From: Eremophila alpestris peregrina | Taxonomy: Eukaryota > Chordata > Aves > Passeriformes > Alaudidae | Assembly (NCBI GenBank): GCA_009792885.1 | Contig: WMCF01000007.1 | Location: forward strand, 8,087,267 to 8,151,266 | Direction: 5' to 3' | DNA length: 64,000 nt | Part shown: piece by piece, positions 28,001-40,162 of the stretch | Layout: each line of letters begins with the position of its first letter | Numbering within the stretch: the stretch's first letter is position 1 | The notes under the pieces: generated by a model | Databases searched by the model: none | Told to the model about the DNA's origin: nothing | What the model saw: the letters and a program-made list of their open reading frames with translations, nothing else | Position numbers and translations under genes: made by a program

Positions 28001-31000
28001 GTTGCTAAAATCAGACATTTTATATTATATTGTCATTGTGTAGATTCGGGACTCAAAAGTGATACCAATAACTTAAGGAGTTCATTTTTTTCACACAATT
28101 GGAGATTTCATATCTGGAAGCTTTCATTATCCAAAGGCAATGAGGAGATGAGGCTAGTTTTGAAGACTGCAGTCAAATTGGTTGAATTGTTGCTTTTGTT
28201 CCAAAGAAAACTGAAATCTTTACAGGTAAGATAAGAAAGCTGGTTTGAAGAGCAGCTGAGCTCAAGCAAAAAGCAAAATAAAGGAAACATGGCTGTGTGA
28301 TACTGTTGGGATAGTCACAGCACACACTTCTCAACCAACATCTGTCACTGATGAGACTCCCTCAGAGGAAAGTTTGCAGCAGAGCATTTACTTCATCAAT
28401 ATCATTAAGTTTTAAGGATGACTGATGCAGAGAAGACACAATACATTGACATGTAAGGCAGGGCAACAGCAAAAAAATTGAAACTGGGAAAATTGTTTTC
28501 ATGTTATCAAACTAATAAATAACTTCTGATCCATCCTTTTAACAGCATAAATTTACTTTTTCAATACTCATGTTTCCAGATATACATGAATTTATGTTTC
28601 AGTAATATTTTATAATTTCATAGCATGATAAAACAATATTAAAAAAATATATATAATAAAAATGAGAGAATGTGTTTTTAAAATTCTGAATAAATATCCA
28701 TGTCAACCTAACCTGTGTAGAAGGGTTCTATGAATACGATCTCTATAAATTATGACGTATATAAATATATGTAAACTATGAATTTACCAAGAACAATTAT
28801 TCCTGCCCGTAATTTGTTTCTGGCTGAGACTACACAATTCTGTATCATCCAGTCTCAATAATTATAGGCGCAAAGATTAAAAAATGTGGACCTTTGTTTA
28901 CCATTAAAGATGCTATAAAAATATACCGTGAATTTTTTCCAAAAAATGTTACAGTAGTTTAAAAGTGTCTCTAGTTTGAAAATCCTCCTATTTCTATAAT
29001 CAAATATCACATTGACCTTTGTGGGGAGTACAAGCATGAATGGTTAGTTTATATGTAAGAAAATGTAAGAAATCTTGTCCCTCCCTCCTTCTTGCTATAT
29101 TCCAAAACCTTTTCTTTTCCTATTTCCCAGGTTACAGTCACTGCTCTGCAAAGAACTATTTTGCTCCTCTGTCCCTGATATGCAACCACATGCTTGGTAA
29201 GATTAAAATAATTTTTTGTTTCCTTGCATCCTGAGAGAATGATCAAGTTACTTTCTGCAACTTCTTGTCATCATCAATGAATTTTTTGTGTGGAACCTTT
29301 AAGTTGCATTTGCCATATCTTTATGCTTCCTTGAAATTACTGACAATTTAAACATGGAGGTAACAAGAACAGATTTCATAAGAACCTCCCTTTCTTCCAA
29401 TCTGCAGGCAAACATCTCTGCTTTGGAAGGCGTAATCCAACTGAAAAATTCCCTGCTCATCATTTAAATAAAGCTATTTCTAAGGCCAAGTGTTACAGCC
29501 ATTTAGTTACTCAATCTAATACTAGACAAAATATCTGGGGAAAGAAAACCCCAAACACATAAAAAAAATTTATTCCTTTCACTAACATACATTCTAACCA
29601 CTAATTGCTTTGCTTTTTAATTGCATTGCTTTCTAACCTCTATTTTTTTTTTCTTTTTTAGTGAATGAAATCTTACTTGGTTAGTTAGATTCATATTACT
29701 TCAATATATTCTTACTTATTTAGAAAGTTCAATAGGACAAAAACAGGGTGTGTATTTTCAATGGCTTATTTCTCCCTATATTTAAAACAAAACTCAGTGA
29801 GGAATAGGATAGGCTTTAGATAATGTGATCAGTAAATTATCTATCAAAACAGATTCTCTTTCAGATGCATACAAAAGCCCTACTTAAAAGAATTACAAAA
29901 TTCTCTGTATCAAATATTTGTTTTTTTTAAAAATGTAGTCCAAACTGGATGCTTTGTACAGTAGGAAAACTTACAACTCAGTGTCTTCTGACTAGAGGAA
30001 AATACACTGGTGATTCTTAAATTCTAAGGCAGGCAGAAGCTTTGGGGTTGATTACTGCATGCCTTTTGAAATTTCCTGTCTATTGACACATCTTCAATAT
30101 GATGAGTAGCATTTATTTACAGGAGTGAACTCACCAAAGAGGTGTGGTTTTGGACAAAGGTCAGTAACAGAGAATTCAAATGCTGGCAAGGCTTTCTCTT
30201 GTATCAAACCCAGCAAACCTCACCAGGACTCAGAAGTTCTGCACAGTGGATGGTTCAAGTGAAAGGTTAAAAGGAGTGTAAGTACAAAAACATTGCACCT
30301 CTCTTGGTACAGTCACTGAGTTGTTGGTGACCAGCAGTTAAGGACATTTTGATCTTGAGATTGTTCTCTGGACATTTCCTTCTACTGATGTTTGAGAAAC
30401 TTATCATACATTAATTTCCTAATTCTTCTTCTAGCCCTATTATTGAGCTTTATCATTCCATGAAAACTGTGACTATATTGTATTTTATAGTAAGACCTTC
30501 TCTTTAATTTCTTTTAAGCTTGCTCCCTAACAATTTTGCTACAAGGTAAACTTTACCTGGTTATAGTATTTGTACTGTTTGAGATATATACATAATCTTT
30601 TATACATTCCTCCTATCAGCCATCTTGTTTCCAAAGTGAAGAGTATTTTTTTAATCTCCGTAATTCTGATCTGATTTATCTTCTACCTCTCAAACTGCCC
30701 TACTTCTGCTGTCTTTTTTTTTAACAAGGATGATCAGAATTACATCCATAAGATGCAGACTCACCCGACATATTGTCATAATGACAATTTCTGCTCTTTA
30801 TTACTTGCATAATACTTCCTAAATTCTATTTACCACTTTAACTGCCTCTGAACATTCAGCTGATGCTTTCAAAAATCTACTTATAATGACTACAAGATCT
30901 TTCAGAGCTCATTATTGTGCGTCTCTAGTAGGGTTATTGTGTTTCTCCCACCAAATGCATTATTTTGCATTCATTGGCATTGAATTTTATCTACCATTTC

Positions 31001-31473
31001 ATTCCCATTTCCAGAGCTCATATCACAAGATATTCCTGCAGGTCTTCACAGTCAGCTGTAGATTTTAACTAAATATTCTAAACATATCTTTTACTCACAC
31101 CACTGACTCTGTCAAAGGACTCCAGCAGATTTGAGAAGCAAAAATTATGCTGCAAATCACATTCCCTTTACATAAAGTACACTGACCTTTTCCAGTGTAT
31201 TATAGTTACTTCAATATCTAATAAGCCTGTCTTTCTCACAGCATTTATTTATAGTCTCAGTTTTGAAGTCAGGCACCTAGAAATATCTGGATACCTCTTG
31301 CTGCCCTTCAGAGAAGCTAATTTGACTGACAGATTGGTTACCATAGTCAGTATTTCAGCAATTTGATATTTGAATTTCCTTAGTTTCCTAGTTAAGAAAC
31401 TGCATGGATGTCTTGCTAAAAGGTATTCTATTGAACTATTCTGGCATCTGGCACTTTACTATGAGGAGTTGTT

Positions 31474-31493
31474 CCCTCCTCCTCCTCCTCCTC
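31474..31493 (+). repeat. (CCT)n trinucleotide repeat
   Basis: About six CCT units in AT-rich intergenic sequence. Confidence 0.85.
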
Positions 31494-32378
31494 ATTATTT
31501 TTGGATTAGTGAAAAAAAGGAATTTAAATATGATGCTATGGCCTTGTCTTTCTCAAGATCAGTCAGTATATCTCAGTTGTCTATTAAACTTTATTTCTGG
31601 TTGGATTCCTGCTTCTGATATGTTTCACTAAAACTTGGAGTTTTCATTTTTATGCAACTAACAGCTTATTCCTTGAACTTTCTTTTTGCCTTTATTGCTA
31701 GGGGCTTATATTTAGAAAAATAAATTCATATTAATGGATTAAAGTTTCTAAGTGATTTCATATTTTTCTTCTTCTAGGCTTTAATTTTTGTGAATTTTTT
31801 TTTCCTAAGACCTTCTTTTACTTTGCTGTTTTAGTAAAATATGTGCCTTGTTTGATTGCTTACTTCCAATTCTAAGGGGAATTTTGATAAACAAAGTGCA
31901 GGATAATGTGTAGTGCTAAGTAGTCTTCACTCTGTCATTAACATTTTACTCTTCTAGATGTTCCTTCTCATACTTCTAGTTTCCAAACTGCTGCAGAACA
32001 TAATGTATCATGTATGGAGAAAAACCCCAAAAGAACAGGAGTAGCATGTAGTGATACCTCCCTAGACTCTCAGCATCCTGGGTCTTGGATTTCCCAAACA
32101 AAGGTCTTTCTATTTATCCTTTGATTTTCTCCAAATATTTGTCAAGTACATTTTTAACTCGTGTATTACCTCCTTTTCTATACTTCAGTCCCTCAGATAG
32201 CAGCTTATACTTCCAAAGCATTTCATTAACAAGTATATAGATGTAGATACCACAACCTGTGTGTCTGCACAGTTCTGTCTTTTATGAACAGCAATTTTTT
32301 TCAAAAGTCGGTGATAGAAACGTTCTGAAGTTTCTGCTCAGGCAGTAAGGCTGGGTGATTTGGTAGGATTAAATTTCT

Positions 32379-32394
32379 ATTTATTTATTTATTT
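32379..32394 (+). repeat. (TTTA)n short microsatellite
   Basis: About four TTTA units. Confidence 0.8.
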
Positions 32395-33796
32395 GCATAA
32401 TCCTGGGTAAATGATTGGTATTAAATGAAAGATGTTTGATCTAATGATTGTAGCATATTCAGCTGAGGCTGCAATGTACTCAGTACATGTAGAACAGAGT
32501 TTAAGACCGTGTAAAACTGAGATAGTTTAATAGGATTGCCACTGAAAGACATCTTAACACAACTTTTATTAACATCAAAATATGTGATTATTTTGACCAT
32601 TGCAATTTTGGGTCCATTAGGAATGTCATAGAAAGATTATGCTGATGAGGACTACTTTTTAAGCTCTGCACTTCTCTCTGAGTCAGCTCAGCAGGTTTTT
32701 GAGGCTAGTGACATTCAATCTTTTGGTCACAGCAGATACTTTTTTTGAGGAACTGAAGAAGGAAAAATGTTTTCAAATCCAGAAGTTTATGAGATTTGCT
32801 TTCCTGACTGCAATGACATATGTGTTAAAAGCCATTAATTTTTCAGCTTTGAAAATCTGTTTTCTGAAATCTGTGCCCTGGCACCACCAGACAGTGCAGG
32901 CAGCAGCCAAGAGCTGTGGCTTCCAGGGCTACACGGGGGAGAGGGACTCTTCCAATTTCAGAGGTTTTGTGCACCCCTTTTCTGGGAAGAGGAGGCCAGA
33001 AGGAAAACCAAAAGGAATTCTGGAAATGTGTGCTATTCTTGCTTTGCGTTTGATTTATTGGAATTGTTTTGATCTGATTTACTTCTTTCTCACCTTGGAG
33101 CATTTGGTTTGCAAGCTGCCAAAGCAGAGTTATTAAAAGAGCATTAGAAACTCTGACTTTCTTCTTCACCTTTGAGTTTAAAATCATACATTCTGCTGCT
33201 GGGATTCAACTTGCATCAGGAAACGATGGTGTAGAGTTTCATCACAAAAAGACAGCAAAAACTGTTCTGTGGAGCCTTAACAGAATATTTGAAATGTCTA
33301 AAGAACTTCTGTGGGGATCCACAGGCAGAATTAGAGATCCTCTGAGAGCCAGGTTTAAATATTTTATCATCTAAGCTATCCTTTTTTGTAAGGATGAATG
33401 TGCTCAAAAACTACACAGATGTTGTTTTAATGACAGCTTAAGCAAAAGATTGTTTCCATTCTTTCCATAATGTGACTGATCCCACATCTGGGATAAATTC
33501 AATGCCTTTTCCAAGAGAAATCCTTACAGTTGTTTCCTAATTCCAGTAAAGGCGGAGTAAGAAGGTAGGCACTGCTACTTTAGAAAGCACCAGATGAGGG
33601 AAGCATGGAGAGAGGAGAGGCTGGATTTCCACCTGTATACTTTAGGTGGTTGACTGAGCTTGATTATAATTTATATGAGAAGGGAGAGAATAATTATCTT
33701 TTTTTGCAAAGCTTCTGGATTTATTCTCTTTTTGCGTTGACTTTGCATTTTTTTAGAATACTTTCTTTGGACTTCTTGAGCTGTCTCTGCAACTGC

Positions 33797-34115
33797 GGGA
33801 AAAACAAAAACTCTCCAACAACATCTTTTGTGTTAGAGAATCAAGGCATTACTTTATTCTGGCCAGGATGTGCAAGAGAAATAATTTCATCCACACTTAG
33901 CCCGGATGTGCAGAGAAAATCCTTCCATGACACATGACTCCTTACGAGATTTTTTCAGATACTTCTACAGTCAAAACCCATAGAAATTCATTGGTTCAAT
34001 GTTCATTGGTCCCAAGTTGTGCCTTTCTTAGTATTTGGTTTCCTATTGGTCATTGATCTCTTCACCTTCAATGTTAATTAGGTTCTAATTCTTGGTTCTC
34101 TTATGTCTCTGACCA
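33797..34115 (-). mobile_element. Old LTR-like fragment, copy B
   Basis: It is homologous by eye to 2796-3080, in the same orientation. On the minus strand it has several CCAAT boxes (inverted ATTGG near 33989, 34005 and 34044) followed by an intact AATAAA (TTTATT at 33853-33858 on the plus strand). This suggests U3-R of a solo LTR. No clear TATA box remains in this copy. U3 may extend to about 34500, but homology to copy A fades after 34115. Confidence 0.5.
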
Positions 34116-34119
34116 TGCC

Positions 34120-37100
34120 AGAGGTGATATTTGGAGCTGATGGTCATTAATGGTCATTACCTTTTGTGTATCTTCTGTGCTACGCCCAGTCTGTTGAGAT
34201 CAGCCTTGAATGATGAACAGTCATTGAAAAGAAGCTTAAAATTCCTTTTTCCTGGAGCAAAGATGAACAAAACCCCTGACTAAAGTTATATTTTTAAAAA
34301 AATTTAAACTTGGTATGTTTTCCGACAGGGCCTTAATGATTTTGTTTTGCATTGGTTGGTCTGGAGTTCTTTTTGCACACCAAAACATTTTTTTTCAAGC
34401 TGTTCGACTACTGCCAAGGGCCTCTGGTTTATTACTCTCCATTGCAGTGGCTTCTGTTTAGCTCGATGAATGGCAGCCTGATTCCTGGCAGCTACTTTAA
34501 ATATGCATGACCAGAAAAGTTGGGAGGATAAGAGGGAGTGAAGAACCCCATGTGCTCTTTCAGAGGTAAAATATATTCAAATTTTATAGATGTTTTAGGC
34601 ATGAATGCATTTGGTATACAACTAATCCATCTATTAATATACTTCTGCAGCAAACCAAAAAGTGCTTATTTTCTACAAGCTATCAGAGCAGTTACTACTT
34701 GTGGTCTATTTTGAATGTTACAGAAAAAATGTTAAACTAAAAAATTTTACAACTCTGCATTTACCATCTTTTACATATTTCTTTTCAAATTTTAAATGAT
34801 GAAAAGTATTTAGATGAAAAACAAGTGTTCAGATGCCTTTCATGCAGCATTTTATACTTTAAATGAAAGAAAAAAAAAATCTATTTTTAAACTACAGAGC
34901 CTATACTCATGGAAGCTTGTGACACTTTATGATAAAGTCACCTGATCCTTGCATCAAGTCCTTTCACACAAGCACCAAGTATGTGATGCTGCACAAATTC
35001 CTAGAACTCTGCTTTGAAAAGAAAAACTCCTTCAGAGGAAGCAGAGAAGAAATCCTCTGTGCTTTTGCCCAGAACAATGAATTTGAATGCATAATATAGC
35101 ACATCCTGATGTCTGTTAGCCCTCCTCATCATGACAATTCCTGTTTGGCCTCGGAAAAGAGACTGATAATTTTGCTCTTTAGAACCGGTAAGCATAATAG
35201 GTGCCTAAATATCTATTAAGTACCTATTATGTACCCATTAGGTAGAATAATAGCCTATCTGAATATGGCCTTAATTGCTTCTGTGTAAATGTTCCAGAAA
35301 TTTGTGTGCTAACAACAGTTAAGACTTCCACTGCTGAAAGAAAACCTATGAGCAAAGTCACAGCTTCTTGATAATGGGCCATTATCCATTAACTGTACTC
35401 ACATAAAAAGACATCTCTTTTGTGAAATGCCCTTACAATGGGACTGCAGCTGAGAGATGATATTTCCTCTAACAAGTGTTGTCTAATCAAAGAGAGGCAG
35501 CAATTTGCAAAGGGCAGAAGGGCACACGGAAATTATTCTGAAGGTCTAAAAGGTGAGTCGGTGCCGGAAGGATGCCTGTAAAATAAGGTAGGAAAAGCTG
35601 ATGGGTTCTTTAGGCGAGGAAACTTTCAGGAACTGGTCAAGGCAAAGTAAGAACCTCCTAAGAAAACAGTTTGAAAAAAGCCTGAAGAGGAAATTGAGAA
35701 AAGAGTAGCTGTAACATAGGCAAGTGTCCATCTTCAGGCCTTTACCTGCAATAGCGACTACATATTGTCATTCCTCTGTGTTTTCTCATTACTTGCCTTC
35801 TTAAGAAAAAGACAAATGAGAGAAAGTGAAGCCTTTTCACTGGATACGAAGCAAATGCATTTTCTTTTTATGTGACCAACACTTTTAAAGTCCGAGTCCT
35901 GTCTTTATTAAGCCCTGTCTTTATAGTATCCAAATTCACTTGCAATATTTTGCATGCAGAAGCTGAACTCTTATTTCTGTACCAACAGAGAAATGGCAGT
36001 CAGAAGACCCCAATCAGGGGCTAAAGGCAGAAGGCAATTAAACAGAGCCTAAGTTTTGCACGTTTTCTCCTACACAAAGATGCAGCAGCCTTTCTGCATA
36101 AGTTTGACATGTACTGTAGGTAAGAAGTCCAAAGAGGTTTCCTTTCTCCTCTCGGTCTTATTCTCACAGTGATATGGGGAACTAAAGGAAAAGTGCTACT
36201 ATACATGAGGAACAGAGGAGTTATCACAAGTCCTGTGATATAGTATTCCATGGAGTCTTCGTACATTTCTGTTGTTTGGAAAAGAAAGCCATAAGGACAT
36301 TTGAATCAGATAAAGAGCATTCTGAAATTTCTTGAGTTCAGGTGCTAAGGAGTTCTCTGTATCATCATACATGTATTCTCAAGTAGTTTCCTTATCATGG
36401 CAAACCCCAGTATTATATCTTGGCTAGGAAATCAATAGTTTTCATTTTTCACCTAGGGACTCCAAACAACAAGAACTAATTAAGCATAAGAGTGATGTGA
36501 GACTGACAAGCAGAACAATTTCTTTTTTGCTTCTGACCATTATCTCATGTGATTTTTTTTCTCTTACTGAAAAAAAGTAGAATTATCTTTAATTAAAAAT
36601 GCCAGCATTTGAATGACTCTTGATGGCAGTGAGGTTAAAGAGCATAATTTCTGGCAGTTTAATCAGAAAGTCATGAGACCATCTTACATGAATAATACTG
36701 TCAAAATAACAGACTATGTGCCAGTAATAATGATTTAATGTTTGACACTTGTTTGCCTAATTTTGTCTGTGTTTTGCTAATGCCATAAATAAATCCATCA
36801 GCTTCCAGCTCTTGTTCACATGGTAGCTGCAATATAATGGAGACATTACTGCATTACACTGCTTTTGCCCAACTCCTGGCATGCAGATTAAATCTATTCC
36901 CCAGGTGATTCATCACGTTATAAAGTTTGTTTTCTGGTCCATGAGCAACACACTGTAATAAAATCTGGCTATAGTTGTCAAAGAAGTTGAAGAGTCCTGT
37001 TTTATATCACCCTTAGGCTAGCTAAGTTACAGTGAGCATCAGTAAGAATGCAGAGTTACTTAGTCATCTGAGGGACTGAGAAAAAATTCCTAAAGTACTC

Positions 37101-38320
37101 AGATGGTTTTATGAGATTTTTGATTCAAACATTGTTATATAAAAAGCTAAAACTGAAATTAAAAAAAAAAATCATGTGAAGAAATTCCTCTGTTTAGTTA
37201 ATTTAGGACCACTGACTTGCACAGCAGTGCATAAGGAACACGCATGGGAGCTTTTCTCTAGACAGCATTCCCCTAAGTGGTGAGGAATGGCCAGGCAGGG
37301 TCAGTGAAGGATGTATTCTATTGAGCCATCATTTTTGGGTTTGTTTACTAGGGGAATAAAGTCTAGAAAAATACCAAGATATTAACGCACATATTTTCAT
37401 CATTAGGATCTCTTTTATATTAATTTAATCCAGCTGAGGAAAATTTGCATTAATTTTAAGTTTCCATTTTCATTAGAAAAAAAATGAATGACTGTATACC
37501 TGCCTGTTGTCCAGCACATCTTACTCCTGACTTTAAAAATAAAGGGCTGCAAAACGGAATTATTTTCTTTATTCAATAGCACATCTAATGAAGTGCTGTA
37601 CTGAAAATTAATTATACAGAACTGAATGCAGCACAGATATAAAATAATCTATGAATTTATAAAGCTTGTTATCTTTAAGGAATTTTTATCAAAGTTATGA
37701 GAAGCCAGACTTACAAGATTGTTATCTTGTCTTTCTTCAAATGTACTACTGTATTTTGAGATAAAAAACTGGTATAGATCCTTTCTGAATAGATTTTATA
37801 GGTTCTTTTCTTCTCTCATATGTACTGCTATAGCTCAGACTGAATGAATGATGGTTGAAGCTGGTGAGTAAAGTAGTTGCAGGGAGTTCAAGATAAATTT
37901 AAAAAATTGTTAAAGTCCAATTTCTATCAGGCATTTCAAACCCAGATCCTAGGTTGGGTTGTGCTGTGAAAGACTGGTCAGGGGCCAAGTAATGGAAGTG
38001 GAAGCTGAGGGAAGATCTCAAACGTAGCAGCAGTGAATACATCAGTTTGCATCAACAGGCAAAAAAAGAATTTCAGAATACCACAAACTGAGAGAGAAGC
38101 TTAAGAGTGCCCTTTGGAAAGGAGACTTAGGAACTCTAAGCAAACCAATTTTCTTAAGCTGTCTGTGTTCATGAAAACAAATCATATCCATCTGCTGATG
38201 GTAATGACAATAATGGGTAAAAATATCTTAAACCCAAGCAATTCCATTATCTTATTTATTTGATATCAGCAGATATTTTTTCATGATTTGAGAAAGACGG
38301 CCTAAGGCTTTGTAACTCAG
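34120..38320. other. Intergenic, no gene recognised
   Basis: AT-rich; contains the 11-bp tandem repeat at 35213-35245 and little else. Confidence 0.6.
35213..35245 (+). repeat. Three tandem 11-bp units
   Basis: CTATTAAGTAC, CTATTATGTAC and CCATTAGGTAG follow one another. The middle unit also pairs with CATAATAGGT at 35193-35202 as a 10-bp inverted repeat (partner ACCTATTATG at 35222-35231). Confidence 0.85.
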
Positions 38321-38323
38321 AAT

Positions 38324-38350
38324 CAGAGATTATCTCAGGGATAATCTCTG
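38324..38350. repeat. Perfect hairpin: 11-bp stem, 5-base loop
   Basis: CAGAGATTATC (38324-38334) and GATAATCTCTG (38340-38350) are exact reverse complements around TCAGG. The structure is short and isolated. There is no T-run that would make it a Pol III product, and no longer precursor stem of the microRNA type. Confidence 0.9.
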
Positions 38351-38395
38351 TTTTATTTCTTTTCCACATACAAAATTTCATCAGAAAAAACAACT

Positions 38396-38800
38396 TTGAG
38401 TTCTGGAAGCCACTTAACCTCCTCAGAAGACCAAGGTGGCCAGCATTTCCCACTTCCAAGAACCACACAGCTTCTGCTCGCTCTGCCTGGCTGCCATTGC
38501 TCTGGGCAGTGCTGCAGGGCAGTGAGGATACATCCAGCACACACTGCCACTGCTGCCAGGGCTTCCCAGGCTGGGGAATGTCTTCTGCTGCCAACTGTTT
38601 TGGGAGCTGGAAGAGCATGAATAGGGGACATCACCTCGAGGTGAAGGCAGAGGCAGCATTAATTGCACCATGTGGATGGTTGCAAGTGCTTGCCTCGCTG
38701 CCCAGCACGGAGCTGGAGTGGCGGGTTTGGGACAGTGCAGCTGGGTCCTGGCACAGATCCAGCCAGCCATGGTTGTGTGAGGAGGAGACAAAGACTGGGA
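38396..38800. other. Moderately GC-rich intergenic block
   Basis: About 400 bases with raised GC and few CpGs, directly after the hairpin at 38324. It gives overlapping open frames on both strands. None is recognisable, and the block is not a clear CpG island. It could be a decayed repeat or regulatory segment. Confidence 0.35.
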
Positions 38801-40142
38801 GGTATTTTTCTTGAATAAAAGGGAAGGTTTCCATAGAAACTTCTCTTTTATTTTAAACAAATTTTAAAGAGAAATTCAGCAAACTATAAAATCAAGTTTC
38901 CAGAGCCCAATTTAAGCTATTCCTTATTGATTGCAATACAAATGAACATAAAAGCCTGCAGCCTGGAACTGACAGCGAGAGACAGGCTTCTGCCAGCTCC
39001 CTTGTTCCTTCCATCAGTGCATAACCTCTATTAGTTGATAGTGGCAGTGACACACACTTTCTAGCACCCTCCATTTTATAAAAGGAGCTTTCTTTAGAGC
39101 ATCTCATCTAAAGGCTCTTTGTTCATTAATGGAAACACATTTCCTGGACTTAACATGCAATGCAGGCATCACCCTTATTCTGAACATCTCTGACTTTAAA
39201 TTCAGTTATTTACAAACAAGCAGAGCAGATGCAAAGTGGCCATTTCACTGCCTGAAATACCAGCACTGAGGGTCCACACCCCTCTACCAGCTGGAGGTGT
39301 GGGAGATGAGACCTCTTAGCAAGTATCTGCTGCGGTAGAGAGAGTATCCAGAGCAAGCCATTAAATAAGCATCTTGGACTCAGCCACACAGGCTTATTGC
39401 AACAGAAGCATACTAAGGTACCCTTTGACAATCGTTAAATTTTGCACACACCATTTTAAAGCCATACTCAATCGCCCTCACCCTCACAGTTCTTTCAGCA
39501 ACTTCTTTAATATTCAACATACAGTACAAATGGAGTCTTTGAAATATTCTTAGTTTCTTAATACAGTATCAGGCTTTTAATCAGTGTTTACTGCAATGAA
39601 AATGATACAACTTTTTTGGTCAGGTATAACTACAAAACTTTCCATGTTATTTTAGAGTAGTCTTACATGCTGGCAGTGCCTTGTGTACTCCAGCAAATGC
39701 ATTGCTGCCATTCCACACCACCCCATTCAATCTGTCATGAATGAGTGGTTTGGCTGCTTAAAGAAACATTGTAGGAAGTATTGGCAAAAACAGGGTTTCA
39801 CATGAATTTGTGAAAACCTGACTTTACAGAGTTTGATGGCAAGGTTCGTGCTATTATGTATGACCCAGATAAAAGCATAAAAAGGATCATCAACTTAGGA
39901 GCAATTTGTAATGATTTGCAGGGGAGTTGGGGATGTAAAGGGGGATAAGGGTGCAAAGAATATGGATGTAAAGATAAGGGTGAAAAATGGTTTAGCAGAA
40001 TTTAATCACTGAGTAACATTTACAAAGCAATTTGATAGTGTTCACTACAATTATAACAATGACAGCTACAGGTTTGAGATAGTAACATTCAAATCATAAT
40101 CAAATCAAATCACATTCACACAGTTAAAGCTGTATGTATACC

Positions 40143-40162
40143 TTTTTTTTTTTTTTTTTTTA
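40143..40162 (+). repeat. T20 homopolymer
   Basis: Twenty consecutive T residues. No target-site duplication or retrocopy could be tied to it. Confidence 0.9.

Larger units (their letters stand above)
25060..33790. other. Intergenic, no gene recognised
   Basis: A long AT-rich stretch. Only a (CCT)n run at 31474-31493, a (TTTA)n run near 32379-32394 and a small palindrome at 30772-30788 stand out. A 145-codon frame at 32699-33136 was examined and not supported as a gene. Confidence 0.55.

Noticed and set aside
32699..33136. 145-codon plus-strand open frame
   Set aside because: It starts with a non-standard codon (TTG), mixes unrelated compositions, and shows no domain or splice context; kept as chance.
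38423..38860. 145-codon minus-strand frame and overlapping frames
   Set aside because: Several frames on both strands are open at once in a moderately GC-rich block, which is a compositional effect.
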